This document shows positions 1 through 4,770 of a stretch of 5,451 nucleotides of DNA, piece by piece. This DNA is from JAZKFP01 sp040386355 (lineage in GTDB: Bacteria > Pseudomonadota > Gammaproteobacteria > Pseudomonadales > UBA6940). Position 1 is the first letter of the stretch. Each line of letters begins with the position of its first letter. Where the stretch lies: positions 1 through 5,451 of the forward strand of contig JAZKFP010000154.1 in the NCBI GenBank assembly GCA_040386355.1, read 5' to 3'. The notes under the pieces were generated by a model. The model saw only the letters and a program-made list of their open reading frames with translations, ran no database searches and had not been told where the DNA came from. The position numbers were made by a program, and so were the translations under genes.

Positions 1-592
1 ATATTGAATAAGAAAATGCAAGACGCTGAATGCATTGATCGGTATCTGGAAATAAAGTTAGTTGAACATGACGGCCAGCAGATTGGTCCGCTTCGCGTTT
101 TGCAAGTTCTAGTTCCAATTTTTGAGTAGAAACAAACAAATGACGTATTTTTAACAATCGTAAAATTCGAACAATAATTTCTTGTTTAAGATTATTCCAC
201 TGCTGCAGTTGATTTTCACTATCTGAAAAGCTAGGAATACTGTCTATTAGTGGATTATTTTCTTCAATATTCCAATCATTATGATTATTACCTAACATTA
301 AAATAGCAGGATGCGATAATTCGCTAATACTAAGCCAATCAATTTTTTTTACAGAGTGGGTATCAATAATTACCAGATCGGGATCAAATATTTTAAACGG
401 CTTTACGGTAATATTGGGAGCTATCTTATCTGCGTACATATCCCAAATAGGTGCAGGTGTCCAAATAGATTCCCAATGCAACGATGCTAATTCAGCACAT
501 AGCAATTGTTTTATATTTTCTAATTCATTATTAGCTCGATTTGAAATCAAGGCTAAACGAATAGAATTAGTTAGAAATATAGATTCTGACAT
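1..592 (-). CDS. N-terminal part of a response-regulator-like signalling protein (3' end outside window)
   Basis: An open frame runs from an ATG at 592 down to the left edge: 197 codons with no stop, so the C-terminus is missing. Residues about 11-120 look like a degenerate CheY-type receiver. There is a first hydrophobic strand (RLALIS, 12-17), a strand PDLVIID (71-77) whose D77 sits where the phospho-accepting Asp would be, and a following strand AILMLG (96-101). The paired acidic residues normally found after strand 1 are absent, and Gly replaces the usual Ser/Thr after strand 4, so phosphorylation is doubtful. Residues 125-172 are helical and heptad-like (LKQEIIVRILRLLKIR, then a K/E-rich stretch), resembling a signalling-helix linker. 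An output domain seems to begin near residue 173, but too little is visible to name it. An in-frame stop lies just upstream, so only a TTG two codons earlier competes with this start. No strong Shine-Dalgarno is seen. Coding is convincing; the receiver assignment is inference. Confidence 0.7.
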   Translation of the reverse strand, partial: MSESIFLTNSIRLALISNRANNELENIKQLLCAELASLHWESIWTPAPIWDMYADKIAPNITVKPFKIFDPDLVIIDTHSVKKIDWLSISELSHPAILMLGNNHNDWNIEENNPLIDSIPSFSDSENQLQQWNNLKQEIIVRILRLLKIRHLFVSTQKLELELAKREADQSAGRHVQLTLFPDTDQCIQRLAFSYSI

Positions 593-617
593 GGTCAATA
601 ATTTAGGCTCATCGATC

Positions 618-626
618 TGTTATACT
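618..626 (+). promoter_or_regulatory. candidate extended -10 element for the rightward PilZ gene
   Basis: The plus strand reads TGTTATACT, an extended -10 (TGn plus TATACT, 5/6). No recognisable -35 lies 17 bases upstream, which extended -10 promoters can tolerate. It overlaps the leftward -10 candidate at 619-624, so the two divergent promoters would compete. The PilZ leader would be about 155 bases long. The rest of 627-786 shows no better promoter and no clear RNA structure. Confidence 0.25.
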
Positions 627-647
627 TACAAACGTTCAACATATTAA
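619..647 (-). promoter_or_regulatory. candidate sigma-70 promoter for the leftward receiver-like gene
   Basis: On the minus strand, TTAATA (642-647) and TATAAC (619-624) are separated by 17 bases. The hexamers match the sigma-70 consensus at 4/6 and 5/6. Transcription would start near 612 and give a leader of about 20 bases before the ATG at 592. In such AT-rich DNA a chance match is quite possible. Confidence 0.3.
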
Positions 648-786
648 ATTAAAGTCTCTACCAAATCTGAGATATAAAAATTTAAATACAACTTATCATG
701 CTGCTAGTGATTCATAGGCGACTTCTTCATCTTTGATAAAGCCCATGGTAGCTCATTGACTGAAAACCAGAAAGGGTAGATTAAAT

Positions 787-1101
787 ATGTCAATAACACG
801 AGGCTCTTCTTCTCGCGAAAGACGAGGTTTTGTTCGTCTAAAAGTAGATACCGCAATGGCATTCCAAATAGTTGGACAAACAGAACGCTACGAGGGTCGT
901 TGCAAAAATATTAGCGGTGCGGGTTTACAGATGGAAACTGCAAAAAAATTAACGGAAGGTATGCGCTTAGACGTAATGGTAGCAGCAGAAAATATTGATT
1001 TAGATCCATTTCGTGCAATTGCAGAAGTTGTTCGAGTACGACATTTACCAGATCAACATACTTTCAATGTGGGATTGGCGATCAAACAAATCATTAGTTA
1101 A
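787..1101 (+). CDS. stand-alone PilZ domain protein, predicted cyclic-di-GMP receptor
   Basis: The 104-residue product is essentially one PilZ domain. PilZ proteins bind the second messenger cyclic di-GMP and pass the signal on by protein contact, often to motility, pilus or polysaccharide machinery. Both ligand-binding signatures are present: RxxxR as RGFVR (R13 to R17) at the N-terminus, and [D/N]xSxxG as NISGAG (N41, S43, G46). The chain then follows the usual beta-barrel pattern, with AEVVRVRH (79-86) and a closing strand FNVGLAI (93-99). No signal peptide or membrane segment is visible, so it should be cytoplasmic. The ATG at 787 has AAGGG at 772-776, ten bases upstream, a slightly long spacing. 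The gene is monocistronic and divergent from a receiver-like gene. Its partner cannot be told from this window. No rho-independent terminator is visible downstream. The family call and ligand-binding motifs are secure; the specific role is unknown. Confidence 0.92.
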   Translation: MSITRGSSSRERRGFVRLKVDTAMAFQIVGQTERYEGRCKNISGAGLQMETAKKLTEGMRLDVMVAAENIDLDPFRAIAEVVRVRHLPDQHTFNVGLAIKQIIS

Positions 1102-1239
1102 CTACTTCTTCGCAAAAGTTAAAACCAGTTTATGGCAATGGTTGAAACAAGTGAAAACTAAGTTTGATTTAATTGAATACATACTAAACACAGATGAGAA
1201 TTCCTATAACACTTTTCAAATATTTAATAAAAAATAAGT
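1102..1239. other. non-coding stretch downstream of the PilZ gene
   Basis: Nothing recognisable was found here. One open frame (1013-1237, plus) begins inside the PilZ gene and runs through it, but it lacks a plausible ribosome binding site and has low-complexity composition, so it is treated as a shadow. A weak five-base stem (AACCA/TGGTT) without a T-tract is not a credible terminator. Confidence 0.5.
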
Positions 1240-1380
1240 AGCGTTCAACGCGGGCGAAAGATGTTTCGCCCCTACAGAAAATCATCTCTTTTCTAAAGAT
1301 ACATGAAACTTTGAAGGTAACGTTTCAAGCGAAACATCTTTCGCCCACATGTATTTTACCCCAAAACACTATTCACAAGG
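1240..1380. repeat. pair of GGGCGAA-hairpin repeat units (REP-like family)
   Basis: Two related units lie here. Unit 1 (from 1240) has a head AGCGTTCAACGC followed by a perfect 8-bp hairpin, GGGCGAAA (1252-1259), loop GATG, TTTCGCCC (1264-1271). Unit 2 (from about 1319) has a head CGTTTCAAGC, a shorter hairpin GCGAAA-CATC-TTTCGC, and a tail from 1347 beginning ACATGTATTTTACCCC. The 18 bases at 1252-1269 are the exact reverse complement of 1329-1346, 59 bases apart, so a longer stem-loop across the pair is also possible. The same head, hairpin and tail recur at 3497-3557. There is no coding capacity. This resembles intergenic palindromic repeats such as REP elements or very short MITEs; mobility is inference. 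The hairpins have no T-tract, so a terminator role is uncertain. Confidence 0.7.
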
Positions 1381-1413
1381 CATTGCAATATAGAAAATCA
1401 ATGTGCGTTTGTT

Positions 1414-1609
1414 ATTCCTAAAGCGAATGATCTTTTGTTTTAAAAAATAGGTATTTATTATAATCTTTTTCGCCGCTTGCTGTATAAATATGCAGCCTCG
1501 AGACGCCGGGTGATCGCAACAAAAATCTCATGCTTAACCATTAATTTGTCCAGTCGCAGCTTTTAATTGCGGCGCGCGGAGCGTCCTAATTCTCATTCGC
1601 TACGGATAT
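1414..1609 (+). mobile_element. MITE-like element, copy A (left end decayed)
   Basis: This roughly 196-bp non-coding segment is related to the element at 3228-3420. Its right end, 1585-1609 (CCTAATTCTCATTCGC, then TACGGATAT), matches the right end of copy B at 21 of 25 positions and the inverted left end of copy B at 23 of 25. An internal block 1446-1481, containing ATCTTTTT and CCGCTTGCT, matches 3247-3282 at 28 of 36 positions in the same orientation. The left terminal repeat is decayed: 1414-1430 keeps 12 of 17 positions and about 13 extra bases follow, so the left border is approximate. No transposase frame is present, so any movement would need an enzyme in trans. The right end lies 13 bases from the 3' end of the mlaA gene. 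Confidence 0.6.
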
Positions 1610-1622
1610 ATAATAATTTCTG

Positions 1623-2336
1623 TTAAAAATCATCTTCTAAAAAATCATCTTCCATCATACCATCTGTCACTTCAAATTCTCTTTTTTGTAAAAAAGCATC
1701 CCTTACAAATAAATATCGATCACCTCGAATTACACGCTCCAAACTTAAAATTTCCGCACGTTTATTAATGACCCACAAAACAGTTAATTTTGTTCTATCT
1801 GATTTAGAAAATAAGTACATTTGTGGATCAGCAGCGGTGTCAATTATTTCTGAACCAGTATCACGTACCGTACTTGGACCTAATAATGGCAATACAACAT
1901 AAGGGCCAGATGAAATCCCCCAATATCCAAGTGTTTGACCAAAATCTTCACCTGCCACTCGATATCCCAAAGGCGTTGCCACATCAAAAAAACCGAAAAC
2001 ACCAAATGACGTATTTAATAAAAATCGTTGCATGCTAACGCCTGCGCCAGACCATTTTCCTTGCAAACCATTATTTAATAAATATTTAACTTCATCTAAA
2101 TTTGCAAAAAATAAAGTTACGCGATCTCTCATACCTGCGGGTAGCTTTACGTATTGTACTGCAATGGGTTTTAACACCCATTTATCAACTTTATCATTAA
2201 GTTTAAAGGTAACTCGGTTCACTTTTTCAAAAGGATCTGACACATCATTTGCATAGGCCGAGGCAACACCGATTGATACGGCGCCTACCATGTAGCTTAA
2301 GATAATTGAAATAAAAGTGTGGCAAATAAATTTCAT
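1623..2336 (-). CDS. mlaA: MlaA/VacJ-family phospholipid transport protein, apparently without a lipobox
   Basis: The 237-residue product is a full-length MlaA (E. coli MlaA is about 250). MlaA sits in the outer membrane with porins and removes phospholipids misplaced in the outer leaflet, passing them to periplasmic MlaC and the inner-membrane MlaFEDB ABC complex. Family hallmarks are DPFEKVNR (34-41), RFLLNTSFGVFGFFD (104-118) and the region 131-159 with DFGQTLGYWG and GPYVVLPLLGPSTVRD. The tail is very acidic (EDDFLEDDF). A hydrophobic N-terminal segment (about 7-28) ends in AYA-ND, a signal peptidase I-type site. There is no lipobox cysteine; the only nearby Cys is residue 5. E. coli MlaA is a lipoprotein, so this form may not be lipidated. 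An in-frame TGA nine bases before the ATG rules out a longer start; GAGG at 2341-2344 is the ribosome site. The other mla genes are not in this window. Family call secure. Confidence 0.93.
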   Translation of the reverse strand: MKFICHTFISIILSYMVGAVSIGVASAYANDVSDPFEKVNRVTFKLNDKVDKWVLKPIAVQYVKLPAGMRDRVTLFFANLDEVKYLLNNGLQGKWSGAGVSMQRFLLNTSFGVFGFFDVATPLGYRVAGEDFGQTLGYWGISSGPYVVLPLLGPSTVRDTGSEIIDTAADPQMYLFSKSDRTKLTVLWVINKRAEILSLERVIRGDRYLFVRDAFLQKREFEVTDGMMEDDFLEDDF

Positions 2337-2423
2337 ACAGCCTCAACCAATAATTTTAAGTTTAAAATTTATCATCGATAAACATAGGCTTTATTAATAC
2401 CTTATTTTATATTAATAATAACA

Positions 2424-2452
2424 ATAATAAATTTGTGATTTTTGAAAATCAA
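2424..2452 (-). promoter_or_regulatory. candidate sigma-70 promoter for mlaA
   Basis: On the minus strand, TTGATT (2447-2452) and TATTAT (2424-2429) are separated by exactly 17 bases (4/6 and 5/6 matches). The start would lie near 2417, giving a leader of about 80 bases. The gap is very AT-rich and contains other -10-like strings, so confidence is low. Its presence would make mlaA independent of doxX, which ends at 2467. Confidence 0.3.
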
Positions 2453-2466
2453 ATTAGCAAAAATCT

Positions 2467-3138
2467 TTATTTAGATAGCAAGGCCAAACCAGTTTTTTTG
2501 TTAATCCAATAATCAAAACTTACAAAGCGGCCGGCGCCTGTGAAAAACAGACTCAATAACATTAAAAAATAAGTTACAGCTAATTCCATCCCATTATTTA
2601 AAATTACAAAATTTCCTTTTTCAGTGAGCCATTTATAATCACCGTGCTCCTGTAAAATTTCACGCGCTTTTGTTAATTTTGCATTTACTGCTACACTGTT
2701 TTCAAAACTTTCTTGCGCACCTGGAAATCCAACAGATCGAGTTATTTTAGCAATATTAGTATTAGGATCTGTCGGAGCAACGTAATACCATCCATTACTT
2801 GCATGCGCGGTCAACGCAGCTACAAGCATAGTAATCATTAAAGGAATCGTCATCCAACGGACCGCGAGTCCAATTAATAGAGCAAAACCACCTATTAATT
2901 CAGCTGCAATTGCAAGTCCTGCTAACAATGCGGGCATCGGCAAGCCTAATCCGCCATCTGGATTACCAAACCAAGCTACTACGGATTCAAAATTATTGAG
3001 TTTGTTTAATCCAAAAATAATAAAAATAGGCGCCAAGTAAAGACGAAATCCTAACGGAGCTAACCAATCTACGACTCGCGTACGATTTAATAGCCAATAA
3101 ATTCGCATAACTTTTAATTTTATTTTCATGGTATTCAT
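2467..3138 (-). CDS. DoxX-family inner-membrane protein (HvfX/BufD-like)
   Basis: The product is a four-helix DoxX-type membrane protein of 223 residues from the start chosen here. Numbering from the longer 233-residue frame starting at 3168, hydrophobic segments lie at about 40-55 (LGFRLYLAPIFIIFGLNKL), 78-100 (ending ELIGGFALLIGLA), 103-120 and 191-212. WFGNPDGGLGLP (66-77) and the C-terminal run LNNGMELAVTYFLMLLSLFF with GAGR and DYW resemble the DoxX subgroup found with DUF692 copper-peptide (bufferin/Hvf) operons. A long hydrophilic insert (about 122-188) separates helices 3 and 4. No peptide precursor, DUF692 or DUF2063 gene is present here, so a bufferin role is only a hint; the general DoxX role is poorly defined. 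I prefer the ATG at 3138: AAGGA lies at 3149-3153, ten bases upstream, while 3168 has no ribosome site and sits at the predicted transcription start. Family call good, function open. Confidence 0.85.
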   Translation of the reverse strand: MNTMKIKLKVMRIYWLLNRTRVVDWLAPLGFRLYLAPIFIIFGLNKLNNFESVVAWFGNPDGGLGLPMPALLAGLAIAAELIGGFALLIGLAVRWMTIPLMITMLVAALTAHASNGWYYVAPTDPNTNIAKITRSVGFPGAQESFENSVAVNAKLTKAREILQEHGDYKWLTEKGNFVILNNGMELAVTYFLMLLSLFFTGAGRFVSFDYWINKKTGLALLSK

Positions 3139-3176
3139 ATTGGCTATTTCCTTGAGTCGAGATTCCATGTTATTAA

Positions 3177-3182
3177 ATTATA
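3177..3182 (-). promoter_or_regulatory. perfect -10 hexamer upstream of doxX
   Basis: TATAAT is read on the minus strand. No good -35 is visible at 16-18 bases (ATTATG at 17). Transcription would begin near 3170, leaving about 32 bases of leader with AAGGA before the ATG at 3138 but almost none before the ATG at 3168. This is the main reason for preferring the shorter DoxX start. Confidence 0.4.
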
Positions 3183-3227
3183 TTTTAAGCTGTAGAATAC
3201 ATAATAAAGCTAATCTTTCTGACATAT

Positions 3228-3420
3228 ATACCCGTAGCGTATGAGAATTAGGTGTTCATCCTGATCTTTTTTTCCGCTTGCTTTGTTGCCTGCTCGAACG
3301 CGTCACAGCGTTCTCGCTGCGTAAAGCTTTAGCTACGCAGCGTCAATGCGCCTTGTGCTCAATAAAAAATCTTCAGGCTTCACCACTTCGTTTTACCTAA
3401 TTTTCAAACGCTACGGGTAT
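3228..3420 (+). mobile_element. MITE-like element, copy B (intact terminal inverted repeats)
   Basis: This 193-bp non-coding element is bounded by 25-bp terminal inverted repeats matching at 23 of 25 positions. The left one, 3228-3252, begins ATACCCGTAGCG and ends AATTAGG; the right one, 3396-3420, begins CCTAATTTTC and ends CGCTACGGGTAT. The outer bases read TATACCC and GGGTATA, consistent with a TA target duplication as used by IS630/Tc1-type transposases, though this is inference. Inside is a strong hairpin: CGCTGCGTA (3315-3323) pairs with TACGCAGCG (3334-3342), nine perfect pairs around a ten-base loop. It shares its right end and the internal block 3247-3282 with copy A at 1414-1609, in the same orientation. 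The open frame at 3346-3534 crosses the right border and is not a gene. Confidence 0.72.
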
Positions 3421-3430
3421 AATAGCGAAC

Positions 3431-3460
3431 GCACATGGGATTTCCCAAAACACGTTTCAA
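3431..3460 (+). repeat. degenerate tail copy of the GGGCGAA-hairpin repeat
   Basis: GCACATGGGATTTCCC followed by AAAACACGTTTCAA aligns with the tails of the units ending at 1380 and 3557: a common CATG, a T-run, CCC, an A-run, CAC and TTCA in the same order. The preceding AGCGAACG (3424-3431) looks like the unit head with the GGGCGAA hairpin missing. It starts ten bases after the MITE copy B ends. The relation is inferred by eye. Confidence 0.45.
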
Positions 3461-3496
3461 CTTTTTTAATCAGTAACAGGTCAATCAGTAATAGAC

Positions 3497-3557
3497 AGCG
3501 TTTAACACGGGCGAATAACTATTCGCCCGCATGAACTTTCCCACAAAGCACCTTTCA
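3497..3557 (+). repeat. third GGGCGAA-hairpin repeat unit
   Basis: The head AGCGTTTAACACGGGCGAA (3497-3515) matches 1240-1258 at 17 of 19 positions. The hairpin is CGGGCGAATA (3508-3517) with TATTCGCCCG (3520-3529), a perfect ten-base inverted repeat around AC. The loop sequence differs from the 1252-1271 copy, but the complementary arms were kept, which suggests compensatory change. The tail GCATGAACTTTCCC to TTTCA (3529-3556) matches the other tails. It lies about 70 bases beyond the stop of the FabH-like gene, so the hairpin could end or protect that transcript's 3' end, although no T-tract follows. Confidence 0.65.
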
Positions 3558-3597
3558 TAAAACAATTTGCCCGGAAAATATATGCGGAAGGTATAAA

Positions 3598-4740
3598 TTA
3601 AATTCGGCGCAACAATGCTGTCGCCGCCGAATACCCTGCTCCAAATGCAGACAACAATCCAATCGATCCGATTGATAAGTCTTTTTTATTTTCATGAAAA
3701 GCAATGATAGAGCCTGCAGAAGAAGTATTGGCATACCGATCCAATATAATCGGAGCTTCTTCCCGACTCGCTTCACGCCCTAGGACTTTTTTTGCAATGA
3801 GTTCATTCATACTTAAATTTGCTTGATGCAACCACAATCGTGCTAGCTGATCGGCTGACATATTTTCATCCTCTAAATGCGATTGAATCATTTGCGCAAC
3901 CATCGGTACTACTTCTTTAAAAACTTTTCGACCTTGTTGATGAAATCGATTATTTCGAGAATTTATTGATTCAGGCTGACACAATGCCAAAAATCCAAAA
4001 TTATTTCGTATATTATTTGAAAACTGTGTTTTACAACGTGTAGAAATAACTTCATATTGAATGTCAGCATGAGAGTGCATACTCTCAACAATCATCGCAG
4101 TACATGCATCGCCAAAAATAAAATGGCAATCGCGGTCTCGAAATTCTAAATGCGCTGAACATAATTCTGGATTAATTAATAAAACTCTTTTAACACTTCC
4201 ACCCGTTAACATATCGGTTGCCATTTGCAACGCAAACACTGCAGACGCACAAGCAACATTCATATCAAACGCAAAACCTTCAATGCCTAACGCATTTTGC
4301 ACTTCAATTGAAATTGCTGGATAAGCTCGTTGCATATTAGAACAGGCTACGATCACTGCATCTATATCCGCTGGCGTACATCCCGCTTCCTGCAATGCTT
4401 GTTGCGCTGCAATGAGTGAAATTTCACATTGAAGCGACATTTCATTTTCAGATCTCTCATTAATCATCGGGTACATTATTTTAGAATCTAAAATACCTTC
4501 TGGTGCGAAAACATAGCGACTTTTAATTCCAGACGCTTTTTCAATAAATTCGGAACTTGAATAAAGTAATGCTTCAATTTCACCATTTTCAATAGCGTTA
4601 GAATTTTGGGAATTAAATTGATCAACATATTTATTAAAAGTATCGACCAATTGCTCATTACTTATGGAATTTTTTGGAGTCCATACGCCAGTGCCAGTAA
4701 TTTTATTGCATATTTTTTTATCGGATGTTTTTTTCGTCAT
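3598..4740 (-). CDS. beta-ketoacyl-ACP synthase III-type enzyme (long FabH-like form)
   Basis: The 380-residue product is a complete thiolase-fold condensing enzyme. The catalytic triad of KAS III enzymes is in place: C164 in NVACASAV, H305 in LWLHQAN, and N338 in YANTSSAGS. The glycine-rich end, LSAFGAGYSAATALL (363-377), is also typical. E. coli FabH is about 317 residues. The extra length is mainly N-terminal (about 30-75, including SSSEFIEKASGIKSRYVF), as in the longer Pseudomonas/Legionella-type paralogues such as PA3286, which condenses a medium-chain acyl-CoA with malonyl-ACP. It probably feeds fatty-acid synthesis in the cytoplasm, but whether it uses acetyl-CoA or longer acyl-CoA cannot be read from the sequence. 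The ATG at 4740 has only a weak GAG ribosome site (4747-4749). The gene begins 30 bases after hrpA ends, so the two are probably co-transcribed. Family secure; exact substrate open, hence no symbol. Confidence 0.93.
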   Translation of the reverse strand: MTKKTSDKKICNKITGTGVWTPKNSISNEQLVDTFNKYVDQFNSQNSNAIENGEIEALLYSSSEFIEKASGIKSRYVFAPEGILDSKIMYPMINERSENEMSLQCEISLIAAQQALQEAGCTPADIDAVIVACSNMQRAYPAISIEVQNALGIEGFAFDMNVACASAVFALQMATDMLTGGSVKRVLLINPELCSAHLEFRDRDCHFIFGDACTAMIVESMHSHADIQYEVISTRCKTQFSNNIRNNFGFLALCQPESINSRNNRFHQQGRKVFKEVVPMVAQMIQSHLEDENMSADQLARLWLHQANLSMNELIAKKVLGREASREEAPIILDRYANTSSAGSIIAFHENKKDLSIGSIGLLSAFGAGYSAATALLRRI

Positions 4741-4745
4741 TGCTG

Positions 4746-4764
4746 TCTCATTGATTACGGGTAT
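4746..4764 (+). repeat. possible relic of a MITE terminal repeat between hrpA and the FabH-like gene
   Basis: TCTCATTGATTACGGGTAT matches part of the right end implied by copy B's left terminal repeat (TCTCATACGCTACGGGTAT) at 15 of 19 positions, as blocks of six and nine identical bases at the same spacing. It overlaps the ribosome binding region of the FabH-like gene. No second end or internal block is seen nearby, so it may be chance. Confidence 0.25.
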
Positions 4765-4770
4765 GTTTCA

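Noticed and set aside
414..647. 77-codon open frame on the plus strand
   Set aside because: It lies antisense to the receiver-like gene for most of its length, has no ribosome site, and its protein has no recognisable features.
1013..1237. 74-codon open frame on the plus strand overlapping the PilZ gene
   Set aside because: It starts inside the PilZ gene in another frame and continues into AT-rich non-coding DNA; no ribosome site or family pattern supports it.
1240..1380. Spaced palindromes considered as a CRISPR array
   Set aside because: The units are inverted rather than direct, only two are present, spacing is irregular and no cas gene is nearby.
2436..2451. Seven-base AT-rich palindrome (TGATTTTTGAAAATCA) just past the doxX stop, considered as a terminator
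   Set aside because: The stem is almost all A-T with a two-base loop and no clean T-tract follows on the doxX strand; it also overlaps the candidate mlaA -35.
3468..3497. Two AATCAGTAA copies 15 bases apart, considered as a tandem repeat or operator
   Set aside because: Only two imperfect copies exist, in an AT-rich gap with no nearby start codon they could regulate.
3346..3534. 62-codon open frame on the plus strand
   Set aside because: It crosses the MITE right border and two other repeats, so it is an accidental reading of repeat sequence.
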